Shown: in pieces, positions 24,000-32,376 of the stretch | Position numbering within the stretch: the first letter of the stretch is position 1 | How the letters are laid out: each line of letters opens with the position of its first letter | Source: Lactobacillus sp. | Lineage (GTDB): Bacteria; Bacillota; Bacilli; Lactobacillales; Lactobacillaceae | Assembly: GCF_014803895.1 (NCBI RefSeq) | Contig: NZ_JAAVAU010000031.1 | Location: forward strand, 11,050-75,049 | DNA length: 64,000 nucleotides | Direction of reading: 5' to 3' | The notes under the pieces: generated by a model | The model's input: the letters and a program-made list of their open reading frames with translations, nothing else | What the model was told of the DNA's origin: nothing | Database searches by the model: none | Position numbers and translations under genes: made by a program

Positions 24000-26180
24000 T
24001 TATCTTACCATAACTGCTTTAGCTGGTACCCATTGGTTTCCACCTAAATTGTACCATTTTTCACCATTAATCATTGCAACCTTGAAAAACTTCCAACTAG
24101 TACCATTCTTTAAATATCTACTAGTACGAGTTTTCCCAGGCACTGTCCAAATTGCGACACCATAATCTGGACGTGCATTAATTGTAACAACACCCGTAGA
24201 CTTAATAACGTAATCATTACCAACTTGACTAGCCTCGGCAGCTACCTTCTTACTTGTTGTAGTTTCAGAAATCGGCTTAGTAGTTAATTTACCAAGACTA
24301 CTATCTACTTTTACACTTGATACAACAGTAGACTTTTTAGAAGTTATTTTCTGGGTAGAGGCTGATAAAGATTTAGAAGCTGGTTTTGAATTGTTATCAG
24401 TTTCAACTTTGCTTCCCTTATCTTCTTTTTTAACAGCAATATCGTTAAGCTTAGGTGTTGTTGCTGGTGTTGATTTTGAAGTGGTCGTTACCACTTGTAC
24501 TGGTTCAGTAGACTTTTGGGCTTTTTGGGCTGTCTTGATAGGAGTATCTACATCTACTTTTTTATCAACAACAACAGATCCTTCTGTACTAGTATGAGTG
24601 TTATCTTGAGAAATATCTTTCTTTTCAGTAGATTCACTCTTCTTATCAGCATCAGGAGTTGTTACTACAGCTTTTGGAGCACTAGTTTCAATCTTTTTAC
24701 TGGTGATAATATTTTTAACTACTTTACTATCATCTGTCTTTGCTGGAGTAACTTCAGGAACGGCTTTAAGTGTTTTGTCTTGTGAAGTTGCCTTGGCCGT
24801 TGTAGATTGAACTGCAGAAGTTGCCTTTGAACTAGTAGTTGGGATAGTTGTATTAGTTTTAGCAGAAACTTCTACTTTCGTTGTTTCTGCGTTTTTTTGC
24901 GTAATAGTTTGATCAGTTACAGCTGTATCTTTGCTAGTAGGTGTAGCTGGAACTTCCTTAACTTGTTGTTTTACTACAGTTTTTGAAGTAGCTTTCACTT
25001 GTGTTTTTTCTGGCTGACTAAGTTGAGTATTACTTACTTCGTCAGTTGTTGATTTAGTAGAAGTTGTTTGAGTAGTGGCTGTTTGCTTTGTAGTAGATTG
25101 CACAGTCTGCTTACTGCTAGACTGTGGTTGACTAGTCTGTGTAGTCTTTGTCGAGCTACTCAATTGAGGTGTAACATTGTGCTTTGTGGTAGATTCTTCT
25201 GTCTGTTTATCAGTAGAGTTAGCTTGATTATTTTGTGCAGTCTTTACTTGTTCACTTGTAGATTTAGTTGCAGTTGTTTGAGTAGTAACAGCTTGCTTTG
25301 TAGTAGATGAAGCTTGACTAGTTGCCGTAGCATCTACTTGAGCATCTACTTGATTACTTGTAGATTGGGTTGTATTTGTTTGATCAGTTGCAAAAGCAGA
25401 ACTATTTACCCAACCACTTCCAATATAAGCATGTGAAACTCCATTATTATATGTAATATACTTGGTAACATTAACTTCTTGACCTTCACGAGCAGTACCA
25501 ACTTGCGTACCTACATCACTATCTACTGGCGCATCAGTAATTGGAGTTGTGTTAGTAACTGTTTTAGTTTCATTAACTTCAGTAGTTTGAGGGTCATATT
25601 GTTCTAAATTATAAGTATCAATAACATCATTCAAAGTTTGGGAATAATTAGGAGCAGTAGCATATTTTCCTTGCAAACCATTCTCAGTAGCTTCTTTTCC
25701 AGAGCTTGAATTTTCTACCCACGTCCCTGAATAATAGTCACCCATTTGACTACGTAACAAAGCACCATTATCATTAAATGATTCTTCATATGATGGATAT
25801 TTTCTAAAACTGGCATCGGTAGTATAGTAACCATTAGAACCATATTCACCAGTTGTCATTGTAACTGATTGGCCGTTATAGTCACCTTTGACTCCAAATA
25901 AATTATTATTTGGTTCTTGTGATAAAGTTGAATTACCGTAGCCCGATTCCACAGCAGCTTGTGCAATCATTACAGAAGTATAAGTTCCATATTTAGATGA
26001 TGCATTAGTTGCAGCAGTTGCAGCTTTATCAATAAATTCTTGTGCAGACTGAGTAGTTGCAGCCTTAACCTCACCGCCAGATCCAGTAATATTTAAAGGC
26101 TTGAGGTTATTGGTAACAGAGATTCCTGCCGTCGTAATCAAAGCAGCAGTTGCAATCTGAGTAATTGTTTTTTTGTCCAT
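24000..26180 (-). CDS. surface N-acetylglucosaminidase autolysin (GH73) with long Thr/Ser/Lys-rich linker
   Basis: 726 residues. A signal sequence (residues 1-40) ends around GGEVKAATT. A GH73-type glucosaminidase domain covers about 45-195, with the catalytic Glu in AQAAVESGYG and the NNLFGVKGDYNG block. A short SH3-like segment runs to about 265. Then comes a ~390-residue low-complexity linker of T, S, Q, K, V and A. The C-terminal ~75-residue wall-binding module ends GGNQWVPAKAVMVR and looks SLAP-like. It should cleave peptidoglycan glycan strands during growth or cell separation. Its N-terminal third is nearly the same as that of the autolysin at 27615-29357. Confidence 0.9.
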   Translation of the reverse strand: MDKKTITQIATAALITTAGISVTNNLKPLNITGSGGEVKAATTQSAQEFIDKAATAATNASSKYGTYTSVMIAQAAVESGYGNSTLSQEPNNNLFGVKGDYNGQSVTMTTGEYGSNGYYTTDASFRKYPSYEESFNDNGALLRSQMGDYYSGTWVENSSSGKEATENGLQGKYATAPNYSQTLNDVIDTYNLEQYDPQTTEVNETKTVTNTTPITDAPVDSDVGTQVGTAREGQEVNVTKYITYNNGVSHAYIGSGWVNSSAFATDQTNTTQSTSNQVDAQVDATATSQASSTTKQAVTTQTTATKSTSEQVKTAQNNQANSTDKQTEESTTKHNVTPQLSSSTKTTQTSQPQSSSKQTVQSTTKQTATTQTTSTKSTTDEVSNTQLSQPEKTQVKATSKTVVKQQVKEVPATPTSKDTAVTDQTITQKNAETTKVEVSAKTNTTIPTTSSKATSAVQSTTAKATSQDKTLKAVPEVTPAKTDDSKVVKNIITSKKIETSAPKAVVTTPDADKKSESTEKKDISQDNTHTSTEGSVVVDKKVDVDTPIKTAQKAQKSTEPVQVVTTTSKSTPATTPKLNDIAVKKEDKGSKVETDNNSKPASKSLSASTQKITSKKSTVVSSVKVDSSLGKLTTKPISETTTSKKVAAEASQVGNDYVIKSTGVVTINARPDYGVAIWTVPGKTRTSRYLKNGTSWKFFKVAMINGEKWYNLGGNQWVPAKAVMVR

Positions 26181-26215
26181 AATTATTTCCCTTCTAAACC
26201 AACATATATCTACTT

Positions 26216-26244
26216 ACTATAATGATATAAACCATATTTTTCAA
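26216..26244 (-). promoter_or_regulatory. predicted promoter of the first autolysin
   Basis: On the minus strand TTGAAA (26239-26244), a 17-bp spacer and TATAGT (26216-26221), 35 bp before the ATG. Confidence 0.7.
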
Positions 26245-26257
26245 TAGAATTTTTTCA

Positions 26258-26290
26258 TAAAAAAAACTCATCTCACAAAAGGATGAGTTT
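26258..26290 (-). terminator. terminator of the GH25 gene
   Basis: AAACTCATC (26264-26272)/GATGAGTTT (26282-26290), followed on the minus strand by a long T-run. Confidence 0.8.
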
Positions 26291-26311
26291 CTTTACATTA
26301 TCTACAAATGA

Positions 26312-27556
26312 TTATCTAAAGTTAGCAACCTTCACGTAAGCATTCTTACCAACACGGTAGTAAGACTTACCATTAATAGTCATTGCACTACCAAAAGTTG
26401 CTCTACTGTTACCCTTGTAGAACTTAGTACCCAAAGTATAAGTACGTTTACCCTTATTGTTGTAAATGTAAGCATTATGCGTCAAGGTACGTGGAGTACC
26501 GTCAACATTATTAACTCTTACGTATTGATTATCACCAACTTGGTAGTAAGCTTTACCATTAATACTTACTGCCCCACCAATAACAGTAATTGGAGTGTAA
26601 GCACTGTAGTATTTACCAATATATTGGCCCCTCTTATTGTAGACTTTAGACTTGTACATAATAGTCTTAGGAGTCTTAACTGTAGTTTGGGCTTGACTAG
26701 TATTGGTAGTTGAAGGCTTAGAAGTGGTTGAACTAGAACTTGAGCTAGATGATGAACTTGAAGTTGAGCTTGAAGTTGGAGCTTGACTAGATGCAGTATT
26801 GTATGAAAGTGGCAATAATGAAATATTACCGTCTACATATAAACCACGCCAGTTATCAGTAAATTGCCAAATTGCTACACCATCCATGGATGGGAAGTAG
26901 TTAAAGTCCGGTTCATCAATTCTACCAGTAGTAGCATATGAAGCAACCCAAAGTGAGTTAGGGTACTTAGCTAAAATAGTAGAAGTATTAATATTACTCT
27001 TTAATAAGTAAGCACCTGAGTAAAGAAGTGGCTTGTATCCAGCAGCACTAATCTTGTTCATAAATGCTAAAATAGCACTTGCACTCGCATCTTTACCACC
27101 GTTAACATTGTTACCATCACCAGTTTCCCAGTCACAAGCAATATATGATCCCTTAGGTAACCCATATGCTTGAGCAGAACTAACGGCATAGTTTGCTTCA
27201 GCAACAGCACTGGTACTATTAGCACCAAAAGTAGCAAAATGATATGCCATTGGTAACATATTATTAGAGATAGCACTAGCAATTTGAGCCTTTGCATTAG
27301 GGTTTCTGTAACTAGTACCTTCACTTACTTTAACAATTGCGAATTGTGAGCCTGCTTGTGCATGTTTAGAAAGGTCGGTGCTTTGAAAACTAGAAACATC
27401 GACACCATATGAACGTGATGAAACATTAGTCTTTGCAGCCTGAACCTGAACTGCCTTAGGATTAATAACATTAGTCTTAACTCCGACAAAGGCAGTAGTA
27501 GCCATTACACCAGCACAAGCTAAGGCACTGAAAAACTTTTTGTTTGCTGAACGCAT
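26312..27556 (-). CDS. GH25 lysozyme (N-acetylmuramidase) with SLAP domain
   Basis: 414 residues. A signal peptide covers about 1-40. A GH25 muramidase domain covers about 48-240, with the acidic pair in YGVDVSSFQ and ACDWETGDG and a closing IWQFTDN. A poly-Ser/Thr linker covers about 250-290. The C-terminal ~125 residues hold two SLAP repeats (THNAYIYNNKGKR, YYRVGKNAYVKVANF) closely similar to the end of the S-layer protein at 29722-31467. It cuts the MurNAc-GlcNAc bond and is held at the surface by the same wall ligand as the S-layer. A GGAGG ribosome site precedes the ATG. Confidence 0.94.
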   Translation of the reverse strand: MRSANKKFFSALACAGVMATTAFVGVKTNVINPKAVQVQAAKTNVSSRSYGVDVSSFQSTDLSKHAQAGSQFAIVKVSEGTSYRNPNAKAQIASAISNNMLPMAYHFATFGANSTSAVAEANYAVSSAQAYGLPKGSYIACDWETGDGNNVNGGKDASASAILAFMNKISAAGYKPLLYSGAYLLKSNINTSTILAKYPNSLWVASYATTGRIDEPDFNYFPSMDGVAIWQFTDNWRGLYVDGNISLLPLSYNTASSQAPTSSSTSSSSSSSSSSSTTSKPSTTNTSQAQTTVKTPKTIMYKSKVYNKRGQYIGKYYSAYTPITVIGGAVSINGKAYYQVGDNQYVRVNNVDGTPRTLTHNAYIYNNKGKRTYTLGTKFYKGNSRATFGSAMTINGKSYYRVGKNAYVKVANFR

Positions 27557-27614
27557 GCAATTCCTCCAAAAAATTATTATTTTCTATCAAAAATGATGAA
27601 ATTATCTTCTTTAA

Positions 27615-29357
27615 TTATCTAACCATAACGTATTTAGCTGGAACCCATTGATTACCACCCAAGTTGTACCATTTTTCGCCATTCCAAATTGCAATCTTGA
27701 AAAACTTCCAACTTGTACCTGTCTTAAGGTATTTGGTAGTTGGATTCTTACCAGGTTGCGACCACACAACAATACCAGCATTGGGCTGGTTATTAACTGT
27801 TACTACACCACTACTCTTTTGAACAGTATAGTCAACCTTTTTGGTTGTCTTTTTTTCTTTCTTAGTAGTTGTCTTCGTTGTAGTAGTTGGAGCTTGAGAA
27901 ACAGGAGCTGCTTCAAGTTTTTCAACCTTAATTCCTGCACTTTGGATCCACTTATTTTTACTTATACGATACCAAGTTTTCCCATTGCTCGTTTTCTTAC
28001 CTGTAATCTTCCACGTACTATTAGCAGGAAGCCATTGACCAGTAATCTTCTCATTAGGAGAATTCCAAACATCAATGTTTGATACAGTTACTTTAAACTT
28101 ACCAACTACCTTTTCATATGAAGTAGTAGCAGCTTTGACAGTATTAGAAGTCGCTTTAGTGGTTATTTTTTTAGTTTCTTCTTTTTTATTAGAGACAGTC
28201 TTCTCAACTGTAGGTGCTTGAGAAGAAGTCTTCTTTTTTGCTTCGGTAGCAAGCTTGGAATCAGTATAAATAGTAGACAACCATTGCTTGGAACCTACTC
28301 GATTATACCGCGTACCATCAACAATTGCATAACCAGAAACTCTCCAGCTAGTATTGAGAGCAAGTTTTTGGCCTGTTGGCTTCCCCTTCGGACTCTTAAG
28401 AACTGGAGCACCACCTTCTGGAGCAGAAATTACCTTAACAATTTCATTTGTCTTGATGTATGTATAGTTCTTCTTAGAAGCAGTTGTTGTGGTCTTTTTA
28501 GTAGAAGTGGTGGTAGCAGACTTACTTGCGGTAGCAGTTGAACTGGTCTTAATAGCTGAAGTATTGCTAAAAGCAGTATCATTTACCCAACCAGTTCCAA
28601 TATAAGAATGCGAAACACCATTACTATAAGTAATACGCTTGGTAACCGAAACTTGTTGCCCAACCCGCGCTGTACCTACTTGCTTAGTAACATCATTATC
28701 TACTGGAGCATTAGTAATCGGCGTAGTTTTAACAACAGTCTTAGTCTCATTAACAGTTGTGGTCTTAGGGTCATATTGGTCAAGATGATTAGCCTTGATA
28801 ACAGAATTCAAAGTACTTGCATAATTAGGTGCGGTAGCATACTTACCTTGCAAGCCATTTTGAGTTGCATCTTGGTAATTCTTGGCATTTTCAACCCATG
28901 CGCCTGAATAATAGGACCCCATCTGTTCACGCAGAAGGGCTCCATTATCGTTACATGATTCTGTGTATGATGGATACTTACGGAAATTAGCGGTTGTAGT
29001 GTAATAACCATTAGAACCATACTCACCGGTCTTCACTGCAACTGATTGACCATTATAATCACCCTTAACACCAAATAAATTGTTATTAGGTTCCTTAGCC
29101 AAACTCGACTGCCCCCAACCAGATTCAACAGCGGCTTGAGCAATCATCACAGAAGTATAAGTACCATATTTAGATGAGGCTTCTGTAGCAGCAGGTGCTA
29201 CTTTGTCAATGAATTGCTGAGCATTCTGACTTGTAGCAGCCTTTACTTCACCGCCAGAACCTGTAATGTTTAAGGACTTTACATTATTGGTAATTGAGAT
29301 ACCTGCAGTAGTGATTAATGCAGCAGTCGCAATCCCGGTAATTGTTCTTTTATCCAT
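27615..29357 (-). CDS. surface N-acetylglucosaminidase autolysin (GH73), second copy
   Basis: 580 residues from the ATG at 29357, which follows GAGGAATG; the open frame upstream lacks a ribosome site. The N-terminal ~270 residues (signal peptide, GH73 domain with AQAAVESGWG, SH3-like segment) match the autolysin at 24000-26180 almost residue for residue. Unlike that copy, the rest holds three spaced SH3/SLAP-like modules with Thr/Lys-rich linkers: around residues 315-370 (IVDGTRYNRVGSKQWL), 425-485 (NGKTWYRISKNKWIQ) and 510-580 (GGNQWVPAKYVMVR). It is a wall hydrolase. The pair arose by duplication with different linkers. Confidence 0.9.
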   Translation of the reverse strand: MDKRTITGIATAALITTAGISITNNVKSLNITGSGGEVKAATSQNAQQFIDKVAPAATEASSKYGTYTSVMIAQAAVESGWGQSSLAKEPNNNLFGVKGDYNGQSVAVKTGEYGSNGYYTTTANFRKYPSYTESCNDNGALLREQMGSYYSGAWVENAKNYQDATQNGLQGKYATAPNYASTLNSVIKANHLDQYDPKTTTVNETKTVVKTTPITNAPVDNDVTKQVGTARVGQQVSVTKRITYSNGVSHSYIGTGWVNDTAFSNTSAIKTSSTATASKSATTTSTKKTTTTASKKNYTYIKTNEIVKVISAPEGGAPVLKSPKGKPTGQKLALNTSWRVSGYAIVDGTRYNRVGSKQWLSTIYTDSKLATEAKKKTSSQAPTVEKTVSNKKEETKKITTKATSNTVKAATTSYEKVVGKFKVTVSNIDVWNSPNEKITGQWLPANSTWKITGKKTSNGKTWYRISKNKWIQSAGIKVEKLEAAPVSQAPTTTTKTTTKKEKKTTKKVDYTVQKSSGVVTVNNQPNAGIVVWSQPGKNPTTKYLKTGTSWKFFKIAIWNGEKWYNLGGNQWVPAKYVMVR

Positions 29358-29390
29358 TTTTACATTCCTCTGTATCCATACACACTTTAT

Positions 29391-29419
29391 ATAATATAAG
29401 CGTCGGTTGCAATAAACAA
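29391..29419 (-). promoter_or_regulatory. predicted promoter of the second autolysin
   Basis: On the minus strand TTGTTT (29414-29419), a 17-bp spacer and TATTAT (29391-29396), about 33 bp before the ATG. Confidence 0.6.
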
Positions 29420-29590
29420 CCAAACTTATGTTTTGACATCAAAAAGTAACATTCTGTTAATATCTCATTAAAGAATTACAATATTATTGCTTTTTTAGAG
29501 ACACTTATACTTATTAGTTTAACGCTAAATAATATATTATGTTTAAAAAATTATGGATTTTTTCAAAAATTCTTATCTATTGATGAGGAT

Positions 29591-29628
29591 AAAAAATAGC
29601 CGTTAGACTTTAATTCTAACGACTATTT
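29591..29628 (-). terminator. second terminator downstream of the S-layer gene
   Basis: A 14-bp stem (29594-29607 with 29615-29628) carries one G-U pair on the minus-strand RNA (C-A on the other), so it is meant for the minus strand. A T6 run follows. Confidence 0.75.
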
Positions 29629-29659
29629 ATTTCACTAATTCATAATTTTATAAAGGAAA

Positions 29660-29689
29660 AGAAAAAAGACGATACTAAAGTATCGTCTT
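29660..29689 (-). terminator. S-layer gene terminator
   Basis: The perfect 11-bp stem AAGACGATACT/AGTATCGTCTT (29666-29676 with 29679-29689) and a T-run, 33 bp after the S-layer stop codon. Confidence 0.85.
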
Positions 29690-29721
29690 CTTCTTGTATA
29701 GATCTCTTCAAAAATCAAAGA

Positions 29722-31467
29722 TTATTTGAAGTTAGCAACCTTAACGTATTGGTTCTTACCAATTCTGTAGTAAGCCTTACCGTTAATCTTGAATGATGAA
29801 CCGTAAGTAGTCTTTGAAGTACCCTTCTTAAGAACAGTGTTCTTTTGAACACGCTTAGCCTTGTTGTTGTAGATGTAAGCGTTGTGAGTTAACTTACGTG
29901 AAGTACCGTCAATGTTTGCTGCCTTAACGTAAACATCTTGACCAGCAATCTTGTAGTACTTAGCACCATTAATAGTTACAGTTTCAGTAACAACTTGTAC
30001 TTCGTTGTATGCACCAACAGTTGACTTACCATTCAAAGTAGTCTTTTCACCCTTGTTGTTGTAGTATTGAGCAACGTGCATGATAGTCTTTGAAGTAGTT
30101 TGTTCAGCAGTAAATACTGAAGTTGGTACGAACTTGTTTGAAGTTGCGCTGTTGATACGAGTGTATGAAACGCCACCGATTTCAACAGTACCGAAAGTAG
30201 CAATACTTTGGTTAGCAGAAACAGTTTCACTAGTTTGAGTTGCGTTGTTACCATTTACAGTGTAAACGTTACCTGATTGTGCAACAGTCTTGTAAGTAGC
30301 ACCTGCTTCACCAACAGTTAAATTAAATACAACACTTGAAGTCTTACCAGATGGGTTAGTTGCACTAACAGTTACTGGGTAAGTACCTGCAACAGCAGTG
30401 TTAACCTTTGAAGTATCAACAGAAACGCTCAAGTTAGTAGTCTTGTTATCAGTTGAAACTACAGCAGTAAATGCCTTCTTGATAGCAGCAGTATCTACAC
30501 TACCACCAACGCTAACATTGTTAAATGAAGCGTTGTTTGCTAAAGTTACAGCTTGGTTAGCACCAATGTATTCCTTATTATTGTAAGAAATTACTGGGTA
30601 AGTGTTCTTTTCAGCTGCACTAACTGCCTTAGTGTTGAATGCAACAGTTACAGGAAGAGTAACACTCTTACCGTTGTTAGCAGTAGCAGTTAAGTTAACA
30701 GTAAATACGTTTGATGATGGAACAGTGAATGAACCGTTCTTAACAGTGATACCTGCAGCAGTTAATGCAGATTCAACAGCCTTAGTAACGTTTGGTTGGT
30801 CGTTAATTACTGCGTTACCGCCATCAGTAACTTTAGCTGAGAACTTTTGTGATTCAATTGCTGAAACAACATCAGAAACTTTAACAGTTGAAGTAGAACC
30901 AGTATCAACAGTTACAGTAGCACTTGATACAACAGTGTTGCTGCTGTTTACAAAGTATGGAGTACCAGTTAATGAGCTATCAGTTAAAGTAAATGAAGCA
31001 CTAGTAAATGCAGCACTATTAGTGCTTAAGTCAGCTGCGCTGTAAGTCTTAGTAGCTGCGTTAGTACCAATAGTACCACCAGCAACAGTGTAATCCTTAC
31101 CAGTAGTTAAACCAGTAATAGTGAATGAACCAGCCTTAACTGCGTAGTTAGTAGTAGCGTTAAGCTTATCAGTAGATGCAAGAGCCTTACCAGTTGATAC
31201 ATTTACGATTTCAACGTCTTTAGCGTTAACAGTTGCGCCATCAACACTGAACTTAACAGTCTTAAGTACATCACTAACAGTACTGTTTACTGAAGCGTCT
31301 AATGAAACGTTAACAGTAAGTGCGTTTGCAGTAGTAGCTGGAGTTTCAGTTACAGTTGCATTGTTAACAGTAACAGCGGCATTTGCAGTTGCAGTTGAAG
31401 CAACAACTGGAGCAACAGCTAATAAAGCAGCAGCAGCAGCGCCGATAAATTTAATATTCTTCTTCAT
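29722..31467 (-). CDS. slpA: S-layer protein with C-terminal SLAP domain
   Basis: 581 residues. The signal peptide (MKKNIKFIGAAAAALLAVAP...) is cleaved near TATANA/AV. The central region is Thr/Val/Ala/Asn-rich beta structure with Ig-like stretches (AGTYPVTVSATNPSGKTSSV). Two SLAP repeats lie in the last ~125 residues (THNAYIYNNKAKRVQ and YYRIGKNQYVKVANFK); these bind wall polymers in L. acidophilus-group SlpA. It has almost no Cys. The start at 31467 is fixed by AAGGAGG 8 bp upstream and by the signal peptide; an in-frame ATG lies 17 codons earlier in the leader. Such proteins cover the cell as a crystalline layer. Confidence 0.95.
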   Translation of the reverse strand: MKKNIKFIGAAAAALLAVAPVVASTATANAAVTVNNATVTETPATTANALTVNVSLDASVNSTVSDVLKTVKFSVDGATVNAKDVEIVNVSTGKALASTDKLNATTNYAVKAGSFTITGLTTGKDYTVAGGTIGTNAATKTYSAADLSTNSAAFTSASFTLTDSSLTGTPYFVNSSNTVVSSATVTVDTGSTSTVKVSDVVSAIESQKFSAKVTDGGNAVINDQPNVTKAVESALTAAGITVKNGSFTVPSSNVFTVNLTATANNGKSVTLPVTVAFNTKAVSAAEKNTYPVISYNNKEYIGANQAVTLANNASFNNVSVGGSVDTAAIKKAFTAVVSTDNKTTNLSVSVDTSKVNTAVAGTYPVTVSATNPSGKTSSVVFNLTVGEAGATYKTVAQSGNVYTVNGNNATQTSETVSANQSIATFGTVEIGGVSYTRINSATSNKFVPTSVFTAEQTTSKTIMHVAQYYNNKGEKTTLNGKSTVGAYNEVQVVTETVTINGAKYYKIAGQDVYVKAANIDGTSRKLTHNAYIYNNKAKRVQKNTVLKKGTSKTTYGSSFKINGKAYYRIGKNQYVKVANFK

Positions 31468-31659
31468 GTGGTCTTTTCCTCCTTGATAAATCAATAACGC
31501 AACAGGTAAAAGGCTCATCGTGGAATCGCCTATAATTGTACAAAATTCCTTGATTCAAGATCGAAGGTCTATAAATCCTTCGAGGTAGTCATTCTTAAAT
31601 AAGAAATCCGCATGCTGTACAGGCACACGCCTGAAGCATTCTTCCTATTGCTTACCACG
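31468..31659 (-). promoter_or_regulatory. long structured 5' leader of the S-layer gene
   Basis: About 190 nt lie between the predicted start site and the ATG. It holds two perfect hairpins: CAGGC ACAC GCCTG (31620-31633) near the 5' end and TCGAAGG/CCTTCGA (31561-31583) in the middle. In L. acidophilus a long structured slpA leader is known to stabilise the message; this leader matches that arrangement. An in-frame ATG at 31516-31518 is present. Confidence 0.85.
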
Positions 31660-31665
31660 GTATAC

Positions 31666-31694
31666 ATTATAACTATGTTTTATAGTATTTGCAA
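31666..31694 (-). promoter_or_regulatory. predicted S-layer promoter
   Basis: On the minus strand TTGCAA (31689-31694), a 17-bp spacer and a perfect TATAAT (31666-31671). Confidence 0.85.
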
Positions 31695-32165
31695 AGTTTC
31701 TAGCCGATTTTTTAGGTTTTTAATGAGTCTGTAATACACCTGTTCTTTTATATTTTTCTTTGTCAATAATCGGTTCAAATTATTAAGATACAAAAAAAGC
31801 GCATTATAGTGCGCTTTTTCACAATCACTACCATCTTGTTGAATCCATTCGCTTACTTCTCCATTCCTATATAAATATTTCAAAAATGTTTCAAAATATT
31901 CTACAGATTTCTAACTTTTATGACTAATTCTTTCAATATGCTGAGCAAACGCAGGAGTTTTTTCTACAGAGACTTACTCAATACTTTTTAATCACACTAG
32001 CTTGCGAAATATTATTCTTTTTTCTATTCTTTCCTTAATTATTAACTATTTCCATTCAGATTCTAAATCCACAGGTAAATTTTTAACAAAAACTATAATT
32101 AAACTATCTTCATCTTCTACAAACTTAAAATCATGTTCGCAACCTTGTAGTTATTCACGAATGTG
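31680..32165 (-). pseudogene. possible decayed coding region upstream of the S-layer promoter
   Basis: In the intergenic stretch, minus-strand frames read protein-like text broken by stops. One frame from 31967 to 31680 has a single internal TAG and reads VEKTPAFAQHIERISHKS, then YFETFLKYLYRNGEVSEWIQ and NLNRLLTKKNIKEQVYYRL. Another piece at 32046-32150 reads EHDFKFVEDEDSLIIVFVKN. No ribosome site or family could be recognised, and chance cannot be excluded. The rest of the gap up to 32318 shows nothing clear. Confidence 0.25.
31792..31819. terminator. terminator-like hairpin upstream of the S-layer promoter
   Basis: The stem AAAAAGCGCA/TGCGCTTTTT (31794-31803 with 31810-31819) has a T7 run on the minus strand. 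It would insulate the S-layer promoter from transcription coming from upstream. It lies inside the possibly decayed coding region. Confidence 0.65.
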
Positions 32166-32318
32166 TATTAAATATTTTGTTCGAGAAAATTAGTTTCCTT
32201 AATATATAGCAACTTAAATATACAGCAGCTTTCCATAAATAATAATTTTTCTATTGTTACAATTTTGTTCCCTAGAAGTTAAGATTTGATGTAGAATAAT
32301 GTAATCTTAAACAAATGT

Positions 32319-32327
32319 TGCTATAAT
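32319..32327 (+). promoter_or_regulatory. extended -10 promoter of the Ser-rich lipoprotein
   Basis: TGCTATAAT (extended -10) lies 49 bp before the start codon; no clear -35 is seen. Confidence 0.5.
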
Positions 32328-32376
32328 CATGGTAGCGACAATTTTACCTATTTAGGAAGGGAGTATTTTTTCGATA

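Noticed and set aside
24391..25310. Plus-strand ORFs opposite the first autolysin
   Set aside because: They mirror the low-complexity Thr/Ser linker and have no ribosome sites.
30398..31045. Plus-strand ORFs opposite the S-layer gene
   Set aside because: Their composition mirrors the repetitive S-layer coding strand; no starts with ribosome sites.
31680..31883. 67-codon minus-strand ORF as a functional gene
   Set aside because: It starts with TTG, lacks a ribosome site and contains a terminator hairpin in its frame; treated only as a possible remnant.
29722..32376. Second, silent S-layer gene and inversion site as in L. acidophilus
   Set aside because: No second copy of the S-layer leader or SLAP-ending gene in inverted orientation is visible in the window.
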